64,000 bases of DNA. It comes from Micromonospora costi (GTDB lineage: Bacteria > Actinomycetota > Actinomycetes > Mycobacteriales > Micromonosporaceae). The stretch is from NCBI RefSeq assembly GCF_003626655.1, contig NZ_RBAN01000006.1, forward strand, positions 186,001-250,000, given 5' to 3'. Of this stretch, positions 7,864 to 16,417 are shown one piece after another. The position numbers were made by a program, and so were the translations under genes. Every line of letters starts with the position of its first letter. Positions within the stretch are counted from its first letter, which is position 1. Under the pieces are notes generated by a model that was not told the origin of the DNA, did no database searches, and was given only the letters and a program-made list of their open reading frames with translations.

Positions 7864-8457
7864 ATGAACACCATGCTGCGTAAGAGCGTGCTCGGTATCG
7901 CTGGTCTGGCGTTCGCCGGTGGTGTCGCCTCCGGCCCCATCGCCGCCCACGCCGCCACCCCCACCCACGACCTGAAGCCCGTCGCCGCCGTGCAGACGGA
8001 CAAGCCGACCGTGGACAAGGCCAAGCTCATCCCACACGGCACGCAGGGCAACCAGTCGCAGATCCAGCTTGATGATGAGCAGGTGAAGAACGCGAAGGCG
8101 ATCATCGCCGCGACGAAGAAGTCGGGCCTGGACGAGCGGGCCGCGGTCATCTCCATCGCCACCAGCCTGCAGGAGTCCAAGCTGGAGAACCTGGGTCACC
8201 TGGGTGACGCCAACGACCACGACTCGCTGGGCCTGTTCCAGCAGCGCCCGAGCTCGGGCTGGGGCACCCCGGAGCAGATCACCGACCCGCAGTACTCGAC
8301 CATGGCGTTCCAGAAGGGCCTCAAGCAGGTCGACGGCTGGCACGACATGCCGCTGACCGAAGCGGCGCAGACCGTGCAGGTGTCGGCCTACCCCGACGCG
8401 TACGCGCAGTGGGAGCAGCAGGCCGCCGACCTCGTCGCCCAGCACTGGAACAGCTGA
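7864..8457 (+). CDS. Secreted lysozyme-like (transglycosylase-fold) protein
   Basis: 197 residues. Residues 1-31 are a Sec signal peptide (MLRKSVLGIAGLAFAGGVAS, likely cleavage after AHA). After a linker, residues 80-190 carry the pattern SIATSLQESKLENL...DSLGLFQQRPSSGWGTPEQI and LTEAAQTVQVSAYPDAYAQW. This block is widespread in actinobacterial exported proteins and resembles lytic transglycosylase/lysozyme folds; the glutamate in LQESKL is the probable catalytic acid. It is often misannotated as an unrelated enzyme. Role inferred: peptidoglycan cleavage outside the membrane. The ATG is preceded by GAGGAGC; a strong terminator follows. It converges on uppP, another cell-wall gene. Confidence 0.8.
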   Translation: MNTMLRKSVLGIAGLAFAGGVASGPIAAHAATPTHDLKPVAAVQTDKPTVDKAKLIPHGTQGNQSQIQLDDEQVKNAKAIIAATKKSGLDERAAVISIATSLQESKLENLGHLGDANDHDSLGLFQQRPSSGWGTPEQITDPQYSTMAFQKGLKQVDGWHDMPLTEAAQTVQVSAYPDAYAQWEQQAADLVAQHWNS

Positions 8458-8486
8458 CACAACCAGCAACACACACGAGCAGCACG

Positions 8487-8520
8487 CTGGCCGGCACCCC
8501 ACACACGGGGTGCCGGCCAG
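8487..8520. terminator. Bidirectional terminator between the secreted protein and uppP
   Basis: A perfect 14-bp stem (CTGGCCGGCACCCC / GGGGTGCCGGCCAG) with a 6-base ACACAC loop, lying between two convergent genes. There is no long T tract, which is normal in high-G+C actinobacteria. Confidence 0.8.
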
Positions 8521-8539
8521 CGGCGTCTTCAGGTCGGGA

Positions 8540-9376
8540 TCAGGTGGCGTCGATCGTGCCGGTCATCAGCAGCGCGAGGACCAGCGTGCCCAGCGCCACC
8601 CGGTAGAGCACGAAGACGTACAGGGTGTGGTGGGCGACGTAGCGCAGCAGCCAGGCGATGGCCGCGTACCCGATGCCGAACGCGATGATCGTGGCGACGA
8701 CCATCTGGGCGCCGGACGGGGCCGCGGTGCCGGCCGCGGCCGGCTCGAAGACGTCCGGCAGGCTGAACACCCCGGACATCACCACCGCCGGGATGGCCAG
8801 CAGGAACGAGTACCGGGCGGCCGCCTCCCGGGTGAGGTTCAGCAGCAGGCCGGCGGTGAGCGTACCCCCGGAGCGGGACACGCCGGGGACCAGCGCCATG
8901 GCCTGGGCGAAGCCCATCACCACGCCGTCGCGCATCCGGAAGTTCTCCAGCTTGCGCGTCTGCCGCCCCCAGTACTCGGCGAACGCGAGCACGAACGCGA
9001 AGACGATGAGCGTCGTCGCCACCAGCCAGAGGTTGCGCCCCGCGGTCCGGATCTGGTCCTTGAACACGAAGCCGAAGAGCCCGATCGGGATCGAGCCGAT
9101 GATGACGTACCAGCCCATCCGGTAGTCGAGGCTGGAGCGGACCGAGCGGTCCCATATCCCCACGACCCAGGTGCGGGCGATCCGCCAGATGTCCTTGGCG
9201 AAGTAGATGAGCACGGCCGCTTCGGTGCCCAGCTGGGTCACCGCGGTGAAGGACGCGCCGGCGTCGCGCCCGAAGAAGATCGCGGAGGTGATCCGCAGGT
9301 GCCCCGACGAGCTGATCGGCAGGAATTCCGTGAGCCCCTGGATGATGCCCAGGACGATGGCCTCGACCCAGGTCAC
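8540..9376 (-). CDS. uppP: Undecaprenyl-diphosphate phosphatase (UppP/BacA)
   Basis: 278 residues, polytopic membrane protein. It hydrolyses undecaprenyl pyrophosphate to the monophosphate, recycling the lipid carrier of peptidoglycan synthesis. The N-terminal motif QGLTEFLPISSSGHL contains the catalytic glutamate and serines of the BacA family, and the second conserved motif PGVSRSGGTLTAGL is present. Length matches the family. The GTG start overlaps the stop of the upstream LLM gene by four bases (GTGA), so expression is coupled to it. Confidence 0.95.
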   Translation of the reverse strand: MTWVEAIVLGIIQGLTEFLPISSSGHLRITSAIFFGRDAGASFTAVTQLGTEAAVLIYFAKDIWRIARTWVVGIWDRSVRSSLDYRMGWYVIIGSIPIGLFGFVFKDQIRTAGRNLWLVATTLIVFAFVLAFAEYWGRQTRKLENFRMRDGVVMGFAQAMALVPGVSRSGGTLTAGLLLNLTREAAARYSFLLAIPAVVMSGVFSLPDVFEPAAAGTAAPSGAQMVVATIIAFGIGYAAIAWLLRYVAHHTLYVFVLYRVALGTLVLALLMTGTIDAT

Positions 9377-10425
9377 TCGCCGACTCCGGACAGGTCCAGG
9401 GCCTCGGCGACGGTACGCAGGGTCTGCACACCGCTGTCCCGGTCCGCCACGAACAGGGTCACCGACAGCGTGGTGACGCCCGCCGCGGCGTACTCCCGCA
9501 TCCGCTCGGCGATGCGCTCCTTCGGGCCGAGCAGCGACGTCCGGTCGATGAACTCCAGCGGGACCGCGGCGGCCGCGTCGCGCTGCCGCTTGGCGAGGTA
9601 GAGGTCCTGCACCTCCCGCGCCGCGTCGCCGTAGCCCATCCGGGTGGCGAGCTGGTTGTAGAAGTTCTGCTTCCGGCTGCCCATGCCGCCCACGTACAGC
9701 GCCGCGTACCAGCGGACCAGTTCGGCGCAGGAGGCCACGTCGTCGCCGACCACCACGGGGACCGACGGCACCACGTCGAAGCCGGCGAGGTCCTTGCCGA
9801 CGCGGGCGCGGCCGGCGCGGACGGAGGAGAGCTGCTCCTCGGCGAACTCCGGGGCGTAGAAGACGGCCAGCCAGCCGTCGGCGATCTCACCGGCCAGTTC
9901 GAGGTTCTTCGGGCCGACGGCGGCCAGGTAGATCGGGATATGGTCGCGCGGCGGGTGGAAGCTGAGCCGCAGCGCCTTGCCGGGGCCGTCGGGCAGCGGC
10001 AGGGTGTAGTGCTCCCCGGCGTACGCGACCTCCTTACGGCCGATCGCCAGCTTGACCACGTCGACGAACTCCCGGGTACGCGCGAGGGGCTTGGCGAAGC
10101 GTACGCCGTGCCAGCCCTCGGAGACCTGCGGCCCGGACACGCCCAGGCCCAGCCGGAACCGGCCGCCGGACAGGGCGTCGATGGTCGCCGCGGTCATCGC
10201 GGTGGCTGCCGGTGTGCGGGCGGGGATCTGCATCACCGCGCTGCCCACGTCGATCCGTTCGGTCTGCCCGGCGATCCAGGCGAGCATGCTCGGCGAGTCG
10301 GAGCCGTAGGCTTCCGCCGCCCACACCACCGAATAGCCGAGCCGGTCCGCCTCCTGGGCCAGGGCCAGGTGGTCGGCCGGCGTGCTCCACGCCGTCTGGT
10401 ATCCGAGGCTGAGCCCGAGTCGCAA
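9373..10425 (-). CDS. LLM class F420-dependent oxidoreductase
   Basis: 350-residue luciferase-like monooxygenase fold. The N-terminus RLGLSLGYQTAWSTPADHLA, the segment AEAYGSDSPSMLAWIAGQTE and SGRFRLGLGVSGPQVSEGWH are typical of actinobacterial F420-dependent enzymes of this class. Coenzyme F420 rather than FMN is inferred from the family; the substrate is not predictable. It is the first gene of a pair with uppP, an arrangement I have no functional explanation for. It diverges from the aldo/keto reductase gene across a 190-base region that should hold both promoters. Confidence 0.9.
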   Translation of the reverse strand: MRLGLSLGYQTAWSTPADHLALAQEADRLGYSVVWAAEAYGSDSPSMLAWIAGQTERIDVGSAVMQIPARTPAATAMTAATIDALSGGRFRLGLGVSGPQVSEGWHGVRFAKPLARTREFVDVVKLAIGRKEVAYAGEHYTLPLPDGPGKALRLSFHPPRDHIPIYLAAVGPKNLELAGEIADGWLAVFYAPEFAEEQLSSVRAGRARVGKDLAGFDVVPSVPVVVGDDVASCAELVRWYAALYVGGMGSRKQNFYNQLATRMGYGDAAREVQDLYLAKRQRDAAAAVPLEFIDRTSLLGPKERIAERMREYAAAGVTTLSVTLFVADRDSGVQTLRTVAEALDLSGVGE

Positions 10426-10616
10426 TGGTCCTCCCCCATCCGCACCACAGGTCGCATCAGGTTACGCAATGCGGGCCGGCGGCCCGATCACCGGCTCACC
10501 GCTGTGGCGGCCACGGGCCGGATCCGGCGCTCGGGAGGCAGGAACACCGGCAGAACCCGGGAGACATGACGGGAGCGAGGATATCGGTTGCGGCGGGTTC
10601 GAAATAAGGTTCACCC

Positions 10617-11588
10617 ATGCAACAGCGACCGCTCGGCCGAAGCGGGCTGGCGGTTTCGCGGCTCGCCCTCGGCACCATGACGTGGGGTAGGGACACCGAC
10701 GCCGACGACGCGGCCGCCCAGCTGAAGAGTTACCTCGACGCGGGCGGCAACCTCATCGACACGGCCGACGTGTACGGCGACGGCGACGCCGAGTCGGTGA
10801 TCGGGTCGCTGCTCGGCACCCTGGTGCCCCGCGACGAGCTGCTGATCGCCACCAAGGCGGGGCTGCGGCCGGGCAACGGCCGGCGCCGCGACAACTCCCG
10901 CGGGCACCTGCTGCGTACGCTCGACGCGTCGCTGCGGCGCCTCGGCACCGACCACGTCGACCTGTTCCAGGTGCACGGCTACGACCCGGACACGCCCCTG
11001 GAGGAGACCCTGGCGGCGCTGGACCACGCGGTGGCCAGCGGCCGCGTCCGGTACGTCGGGGTGTCGAACTTCTCCGGCTGGCAGACCGCCCGGGCGGCGG
11101 CCTGGCAGGCGGCGTGGCCGGGACGCGCGCCGGTGGTGGCCTCCCAGGTCGAGTACTCGCTGCTCGAACGGGGCGTGGAGCGGGAGGTGCTGCCCGCCTG
11201 CGACGCGCTGGGCCTGGGCGTTCTGCCCTGGTCGCCGCTGGGCCGGGGTGTGCTGACCGGCAAGTACCGCCACGGGCGCCCGGCGGACTCGCGGGCGGCC
11301 TCGCCGCACTTCGAGCGGTTCGTCGCCACGTACCTGGAGCCGCGCTGCTCCAGCATCGTCGAGGCGGTGGCCACCGCCGCCGGCGGGCTGGGCGTGTCGC
11401 CGCTGGAGGTGGCCCTGGCCTGGGTCCGGGATCGGCCCGGGGTGACCGCCCCGATCCTCGGCGCCCGCACGGTCGGCCAGTTGCTCGGCGCGCTCCAGGT
11501 CGAGCGGATGACGTTGCCGGAGGAGATCACCACGGCGTTGGACGACGTCTCGGCGGTGCCCGTCGGCTATCCCGAGCGCGACAGCTGA
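10617..11588 (+). CDS. Aldo/keto reductase
   Basis: 323 residues, (beta/alpha)8 barrel NADPH-dependent carbonyl reductase. Catalytic residues expected for the family are visible: Asp in IDTADVYGDG with its Tyr, Lys in IATKAG, and His in FQVHGYD. C-terminal cofactor-binding region GVTAPILGARTVGQL is present. The ATG start matches the conserved MQQRPLGRSGLAVSRLALGT. Probably monocistronic; substrate unknown. The terminus is close to the convergent gene ending at 11635. Confidence 0.93.
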   Translation: MQQRPLGRSGLAVSRLALGTMTWGRDTDADDAAAQLKSYLDAGGNLIDTADVYGDGDAESVIGSLLGTLVPRDELLIATKAGLRPGNGRRRDNSRGHLLRTLDASLRRLGTDHVDLFQVHGYDPDTPLEETLAALDHAVASGRVRYVGVSNFSGWQTARAAAWQAAWPGRAPVVASQVEYSLLERGVEREVLPACDALGLGVLPWSPLGRGVLTGKYRHGRPADSRAASPHFERFVATYLEPRCSSIVEAVATAAGGLGVSPLEVALAWVRDRPGVTAPILGARTVGQLLGALQVERMTLPEEITTALDDVSAVPVGYPERDS

Positions 11589-11634
11589 CCGGCCGGGGGC
11601 GGAGGGCGTACCCCCGGGCCGGCCAGGACCGGTG

Positions 11635-12555
11635 TCAGGGGGTGGGGCGCTTCCCGGGGATCTCGCGGATCGCGGCGAGGAACCGGGACTGGTCGTCGCG
11701 GGTCGCCGAGTTGACGACCCGGATCCACGATCCGTCGTCGAAGAAGATCGTGGACGGGAACCGGGTGAGGCCGGCCATGCCGGAGTCGGAGTCGACGCGG
11801 AGCACCCGGCGGCGCTCCACGCTCCACAGCACCCGCGGCTGGCGCCGGTCGGGCCGGCCCTCGTCCGGTCGCCGCCCCATCCGCAGCAGGTGCAGGTGGG
11901 TGTCGGTCACGGCGAGCGGCGTGCCGGTGTAGCGGTCGAGGAACAGCAGCAGGCTGCCGGCGAGGGTGGCGAGGTCGCCGCTGAACACGTACCGGCGGCG
12001 GTAGGCGATCTCCGCGAGCTGGTCGGCCAGCGGACGGTAACGGCTGAGGCGGAACAGCGCCCGGAACGCCTCCTGCTCCTCGGTCAGCGGCAGCGGCTCC
12101 CGCTGCGCCGGCTGGTGCGGTGGACCCGCCTCGGGCGCGGCATCCCCGGCCGCCGCCTCGGGCAGGCCGGCCGCGACGGCGGCCGCCTTGCCGGGCAGCA
12201 GCAGCACCCCCGCGGCCAACCGTACGGGGGTCATGACCGCGTCCACCCAGACCACCGGGTTGACGATGTTGAGCAGCCCGAACAGGGCGCGCGGGTCCAG
12301 AGCGTCGGCCAGCTCGTCGCCCATCCGGTCGGCGAGCTGGCTGCCGGCGCGGTGCGTCTCGGGCGTACGGACCGGGGCGAGCCCGACGTAGCGCAGCTCC
12401 TGGCCGGGCACCAGCGGCGCGACGAGCGCTCGTTCGGGCCCGTCGCTGGTGCGGAACTCGTCGCGCAGCTCGCGGGCCTTGTCGCGGGCGGCCCGCGCAC
12501 CGCCGAGCACCGCGTCGGCGAGCCGACCGAGCCGACCCCGCTCCCCTGACGTCAC
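11635..12555 (-). CDS. Conserved hypothetical protein with C-terminal beta-rich domain
   Basis: 306 residues, no named family recognised. The N-terminal 60 residues are helical and charged, the middle (ALFGLLNIVNPVVWVDAVMT) has one hydrophobic segment that could insert in or lie on a membrane, and the C-terminal third (WSVERRRVLRVDSDSGMAGL, FFDDGSWIRVVNSATRDDQS) looks like a small PH-like beta barrel. The GTG start follows GGAGG at ideal spacing. It lies 20 bases downstream of the WXG100-like gene, so it is likely co-transcribed with it. Role unknown; an accessory or protective partner of that gene is possible but speculative. Confidence 0.7.
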   Translation of the reverse strand: MTSGERGRLGRLADAVLGGARAARDKARELRDEFRTSDGPERALVAPLVPGQELRYVGLAPVRTPETHRAGSQLADRMGDELADALDPRALFGLLNIVNPVVWVDAVMTPVRLAAGVLLLPGKAAAVAAGLPEAAAGDAAPEAGPPHQPAQREPLPLTEEQEAFRALFRLSRYRPLADQLAEIAYRRRYVFSGDLATLAGSLLLFLDRYTGTPLAVTDTHLHLLRMGRRPDEGRPDRRQPRVLWSVERRRVLRVDSDSGMAGLTRFPSTIFFDDGSWIRVVNSATRDDQSRFLAAIREIPGKRPTP

Positions 12556-12575
12556 GTACGGCCTCCTCGACCTGC

Positions 12576-13637
12576 CTAACGACCCGCCGGCTGCTCGGCA
12601 GGCGGCTGCCCGAAGACATTCTGGTCGATCCAGTCCGCGCCGTCCTGCACGGCCTGGCCGACCTTGTCGCTGACCAGGTCGGCACCGGGCACGGACAGCC
12701 CGCTCACGAGCGCGACGGAACCCCAGGTGACGCCGTGCACGACCGAGTTCGGCACGTTCCACGGCAGGTTGGTGGCCCAGTCCCGGCCGATGACCCGGGC
12801 GCCCTCGCTGAAGCCGTGTTCGCGGAGGGCCTTCATCCGCTCCAGGCTGCTCATGTCGAACGGCGAACCCGACTTGCCCAGCTTGAACGTGCCCTTCGCC
12901 GGGTCGGTGACCTTGTGGTACCACTTGTCGGCCTTGCCGGCGAGCCGCCGCTTGTTGACCGACTTCATGCCCTTGCGCAGCGCCTTCTGCTTGTCGACGA
13001 GCTTGTCGAGGTGGCTGCGCAGCTTCCGCAGGTAGACGAGCACCCGCTGGAGCAGCCGGATCACCTTCTGGAGGTGGGTGGCCAGCGGCTTGATGACCTT
13101 CAGCGCCCGGGCCACGGTGATCATGCCGCGGGTCGCCGACACCGCCATGCCCGTTGCCCACGACGCGCCGGCGGTGAACGGCGCCATGAGCAGCGCGGTG
13201 ACGAGGGTGACCAGCAGCCAGTTCACGAACTCGACGCAGAGGTCGACGAGCACGTCGTGCACGATCTGCAGCGCCTCGGCCACACCGCGCAGGTACTCCG
13301 CCGTGGCGGCGAACTGCTCGGCGAGGTCGAGAAGCTGCTGCTCCACCTCGGCCAGCCGCTCACCGTACGCGTCACCGGCCGGCGAGCGCCAGCCGGGCTG
13401 TGCGGCCTCGCGGGTGCCGCGGTGCCCCTGCGCCAGCTCGCGCACCTGGGCGGCCAGCGCGTCCCACTCGGTGGCCTTGGCCTGCAGGGCGGCGGGCTCG
13501 CCGTCGACCATGTCGACGAGTTGGATGAGCGGCCAGGCCAGGGTGCGGCAGACGCTGTCGACCGCCGCCTCCACCCCGGAGAGCGCGTTGTCGAGGCCGT
13601 TCCACAACTGGACGGCGCTGCCCGCGGGCCCGCTCAC
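12576..13637 (-). CDS. WXG100-like protein with long C-terminal extension (putative type VII secretion substrate)
   Basis: 353 residues. Residues 50-110 form a helical hairpin with a WXG-type turn (PGWRSPAGDAYGERLAEVEQ), as in ESX/type VII substrates. Then come hydrophobic helices (FVNWLLVTLVTALLMAPFTA), a lysine-rich coiled region, and a C-terminal region of about 140 residues with no recognised catalytic motif. The layout resembles long WXG/LXG effectors, in which the N-terminal hairpin is the export signal, but the toxin identity is not visible. The start overlaps the stop of the small upstream gene (ATGA), pairing the two as in ESX heterodimer operons. Confidence 0.65.
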   Translation of the reverse strand: MSGPAGSAVQLWNGLDNALSGVEAAVDSVCRTLAWPLIQLVDMVDGEPAALQAKATEWDALAAQVRELAQGHRGTREAAQPGWRSPAGDAYGERLAEVEQQLLDLAEQFAATAEYLRGVAEALQIVHDVLVDLCVEFVNWLLVTLVTALLMAPFTAGASWATGMAVSATRGMITVARALKVIKPLATHLQKVIRLLQRVLVYLRKLRSHLDKLVDKQKALRKGMKSVNKRRLAGKADKWYHKVTDPAKGTFKLGKSGSPFDMSSLERMKALREHGFSEGARVIGRDWATNLPWNVPNSVVHGVTWGSVALVSGLSVPGADLVSDKVGQAVQDGADWIDQNVFGQPPAEQPAGR

Positions 13638-13966
13638 CGGGCCATCCCCGACTGGATGGCCTTGAAGCCGGAGTCGATCTCCTGCTCGTTGCGCTCGTAC
13701 GCGGTCACCGTGTCGCCGAGTGCCGAGGCCACCCGCTCGAAGGCGGCCTGCGCGGCGCGGAACAGCTCCATGCCGTCGTTGACCTGCTCGGCGTACTTGT
13801 CGCGCAGCATGTCGCTCGCGAACGGCAGGTGGCCGAAGGCGTCCGACGGCACGTCACCGGCCGAGGCGATCCGCGCCTCGAGGGCGCCCAGTGAGCCGGC
13901 GACCTGCCTGGCGCTGTTCTCCAGTCGACGGACCGCTTGCACGTCGACCTCGATATCCGGCGGCAT
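13634..13966 (-). CDS. Small ESX/WXG100-like helical protein
   Basis: 110 residues, predicted all-helical and acidic. It begins MPPDIEVDVQAVRRLENSAR and ends with a helix containing YERNE, matching the general type VII export signal YxxxD/E. The WXG turn itself is not obvious. By size, topology and its ATGA overlap with the larger WXG gene it is probably the partner that forms a helical heterodimer with it. ATG start with GGAGGAGC ribosome site. Divergent from the YbaB-like gene. No EccC, EccB or MycP gene is in the window. Confidence 0.65.
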   Translation of the reverse strand: MPPDIEVDVQAVRRLENSARQVAGSLGALEARIASAGDVPSDAFGHLPFASDMLRDKYAEQVNDGMELFRAAQAAFERVASALGDTVTAYERNEQEIDSGFKAIQSGMAR

Positions 13967-14061
13967 GCCCGCTCCTCCCCCGTGTGTCCGGCGCACCGAC
14001 GATACGATTTCCCGGCCATCGGGCACCACCCCGGTGCCACCGTCCACGGGGGAGGATTCGC

Positions 14062-14481
14062 ATGACTGACCCGTCGTCCGCGTTCGACGCACTGGCCGGG
14101 CGGATCGCGGACATCGAGCGCCGGTTCGCCGGCCTCCGCGACGACCTGACCGAGCTGTCCGGCACCGCGACGGACGAGTCCGGTCTGGTCACCGCGACCG
14201 TCGACGTCACCGGCGTGCTCACCGGTCTCACTCTCGCGCCCGCCGCGTTGCGCCTGGGCACCGAGGGGATCGCGGAGCTGGTGCTCGAGGCGTACGGCAA
14301 GGCCCGGACGGCCGCCGTGACGCAGATGGAGGAACGCACCGAGGGGCTGGACGCCACGCTCGGCGCGGGCCTCACCGAGCTGTTCGGCAAGCCGGGCGAC
14401 TTCTCGGCCATGCGCCGCCTGGAGGAGACCGTCGACCGGCTCGGGCGGCTCGGCGGCCGTCTGCCGGACGCGCCGGCATGA
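14062..14481 (+). CDS. YbaB/EbfC-like nucleoid-associated family protein
   Basis: 139 residues. It has an N-terminal helix (RIADIERRFAGLRDDLTELS), central strands (SGLVTATVDVTGVLTGLTL) and a second long helix, the arrangement of YbaB/EbfC proteins, which form dimers that bind DNA. Actinobacteria carry divergent copies beside WXG100 genes, where a DNA role is not proven. ATG preceded by GGGGGAGGA. It overlaps the next gene by four bases. Divergence from the WXG pair suggests a shared bidirectional promoter in 13967-14061. Confidence 0.65.
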   Translation: MTDPSSAFDALAGRIADIERRFAGLRDDLTELSGTATDESGLVTATVDVTGVLTGLTLAPAALRLGTEGIAELVLEAYGKARTAAVTQMEERTEGLDATLGAGLTELFGKPGDFSAMRRLEETVDRLGRLGGRLPDAPA

Positions 14482-15344
14482 CAGCGCCGACCTGGCCGCA
14501 GATCGTGGCCCGCCTGCGCGACACGCTCGCGGGCTGCGACCGGGACACCGACCTGGAGCTGTCCGCCGGTTCCCGCGGGCTGCGCCTGCTGGTGCGCCGC
14601 GACGTGGTCCGGGCGCTGTGTCCCGGCTACGACGAGGCCCGCCTGGCCGCGCTCGGCTGGCAGCGGTCGACCGGCGGCACGGTCTGGTGGTACGAGACGG
14701 CCCGCACCCCGGAGCAGTTGGACCGGCTCAGCGCCTTCGTCACCCGCACGGCCGCCGAGGTGCTGACCGGCGATCCGGGCGCGCTCTCCTGCCGACCCGT
14801 CCCCCCGACGCCCGGCCCGACCGCCGCAGAGACGCCCGGCCCGGCCACCGCGGAGACGCCCGGCCCGACCGCCGCACCGACACCGACACCCGGCCCGACC
14901 GCGGGCCCGGACGCCGACCGGCCGCCCGCGGTGGCGCCGGCCCCGCGGGCCGCCCCGGACGACGCGGAGGGCGAACCCGAGGTGGCGGCCCGGCTCGCCG
15001 AGGCCGCCGAGCGGCGGGACCTGCCGGCGTACCTCGGACTGCTGGCCGGCGCCACGGTGTGCGTGCCGCTGGCCGGGGAGCCGACGCCCGACGGCGATTT
15101 CCCCTGGACGGTGGTCGGCGACCCGACGGGCGCCCCGCTGCTGCCGGTGTTCACGTCCCCGCGCGCCCTCGCGGCGTTCGCCGGGGGCGGGGTGCCGTTC
15201 GTCGCGCTGCCCTGCGCGGAGCTGTTCGCGGACTGGCCGGACGCCTCGTGGGGTCTGGCGGTGGACCCGGGCAGCACCCGGGCGGTCGCGCTGTCCGCGC
15301 CGGCGCTGGCCGGGCTGCTCACGGCGAACGCGGCGGCGGGGTAA
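14478..15344 (+). CDS. SseB-domain protein with TPG-repeat linker
   Basis: 288 residues in three parts. Residues 1-105 are a compact alpha/beta domain (LRLLVRRDVVRALCPGYDEA, ALGWQRSTGGTVWWYETA). Residues 106-160 are a Pro/Thr/Ala linker of imperfect TPGPTAAE repeats. Residues 165-288 resemble the SseB N-terminal domain (AYLGLLAGATVCVPLAGEPT, LPVFTSPRALAAFAGGGVPF). SseB-like domains occur in proteins associated with secretion systems and ESX neighbourhoods. Coupled to the YbaB-like gene by an ATGA overlap. Function unknown; context suggests a role linked to the divergent WXG100-like pair. Confidence 0.68.
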   Translation: MTAPTWPQIVARLRDTLAGCDRDTDLELSAGSRGLRLLVRRDVVRALCPGYDEARLAALGWQRSTGGTVWWYETARTPEQLDRLSAFVTRTAAEVLTGDPGALSCRPVPPTPGPTAAETPGPATAETPGPTAAPTPTPGPTAGPDADRPPAVAPAPRAAPDDAEGEPEVAARLAEAAERRDLPAYLGLLAGATVCVPLAGEPTPDGDFPWTVVGDPTGAPLLPVFTSPRALAAFAGGGVPFVALPCAELFADWPDASWGLAVDPGSTRAVALSAPALAGLLTANAAAG

Positions 15345-15434
15345 CGCCCAGGGCGGCACGAACCTCCCGGGCAGCGGCGTCGGTCACGCCCCAGGGGGTG
15401 GCGGACGGTCGCCGGGCTGGGCAGCATAGGGCCC

Positions 15435-15626
15435 ATGGACTACGAATACGCGCCGCTGCGGTTGCCGCCGAACGTCGACCGGTTGACCGCCGCGGCGCAG
15501 CTGGCGATCCAGGCGGAGTTCTCCGGATGGGAGTTGGCCCGGGTACGGCTGTTCCGGGACGGCACGCGGCAGGTCATGCTGCGCCGTCGGCGGATCAACC
15601 AGCCGCAGCCGGGCCTGTCGTACTGA
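15435..15626 (+). CDS. DUF5703 family protein
   Basis: 63 residues, matching the small actinobacterial DUF5703 family over its full length: MDYEYAPLRLPPNVDRLTAA, an amphipathic middle, GWELARVRLFRDGTRQVMLR, and a basic end. Function is not known. The gene is often the neighbour of M20-peptidase genes in actinobacteria, and an M20 peptidase is two genes away here, convergent. A perfect bidirectional terminator lies just downstream. Confidence 0.88.
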   Translation: MDYEYAPLRLPPNVDRLTAAAQLAIQAEFSGWELARVRLFRDGTRQVMLRRRRINQPQPGLSY

Positions 15627-15657
15627 GGGCCGCGTCCCGCGGACCCGGAGACGCCGG

Positions 15658-15697
15658 CGCCCCGGGGCCCGATGCCGTACGGCCGGGCCCCGGGGCG
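15658..15697. terminator. Bidirectional terminator
   Basis: Perfect 14-bp arms (CGCCCCGGGGCCCG / CGGGCCCCGGGGCG) around a 12-base loop that itself contains the palindrome GCCGTACGGC. It separates the convergent DUF5703 gene and the gene ending at 15704. Confidence 0.8.
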
Positions 15698-15703
15698 ACG
15701 GGC

Positions 15704-16360
15704 CTAGTGGGCGTGGTCGTGCTCGTCGTCGAGTTCGAGGAACGGGTGCTCGTCGAGCCGGCCGACGAGGCGGTCGTCGGCGGCCGGCTGGAAGGGGCCG
15801 ACCGGGTCGTCGTCGTCGAACGACTCCAGGTCGACCGGGGTGCCGACCTCGCTGACCATCACCACCCCGTCGAGCGGCTCCAGCTCCGGGATGTCCAGCG
15901 CGCCCAGCGAGCCGTCGCCGCTCTGCAGCAGCTCCAGCACCGCCTCGCCGACGCCCTCGACGGGTGCCGGCTCGTCGTCCTCGGGGGTGCTCTCGCGGCG
16001 CGCGATCTCCGCGACCCGCATGAGCGCGGAGATGCTGGGCACCCGGTAGTCGCGGCGCTGGCGGACCGAGATGACCCGCGGGTGCGGGTCGGTGGCCTCG
16101 ACGCCCTCCGCGCCGCCGCCGAAGCGCTCGTCGGCCTCGTCGGGGTCGATCGAGTCGACGTCCCAGGGGGTCACCTCGCCGAAGGCGTCCAGAAGTTGCT
16201 CGTCGTAGGCGTAGGAGGCGTTGTTCAACGCCACGTACGCCTGCCAGACGTCGTCGTCGTCGATGCGGCCCTGCGCGGCGCGAACGGCGGCCAGATGGCG
16301 ACGGGCCGCGTCGATCACCCGCTCGAGGGCGGCGTCCAGCTCACCGTGCTGGTCGGTCAT
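15704..16360 (-). CDS. Conserved acidic hypothetical protein
   Basis: 218 residues, strongly acidic, with Asp clusters (GRIDDDDVWQAYVALNNASY; ESFDDDDPVG) and a His-rich C-terminal end (DDEHDHAH) that might bind metal. No signal peptide or membrane segment. The ATG start follows AAGGGA. I recognise no named domain; such proteins are common in this family of bacteria. It is 57 bases downstream of the M20 peptidase and probably co-transcribed with it. Confidence 0.7.
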   Translation of the reverse strand: MTDQHGELDAALERVIDAARRHLAAVRAAQGRIDDDDVWQAYVALNNASYAYDEQLLDAFGEVTPWDVDSIDPDEADERFGGGAEGVEATDPHPRVISVRQRRDYRVPSISALMRVAEIARRESTPEDDEPAPVEGVGEAVLELLQSGDGSLGALDIPELEPLDGVVMVSEVGTPVDLESFDDDDPVGPFQPAADDRLVGRLDEHPFLELDDEHDHAH

Positions 16361-16417
16361 GCGAGGTTGTCCCTTCACGATGGGGAGGTTCCGCGTCGGG
16401 TTGCGACCGGACACGGG

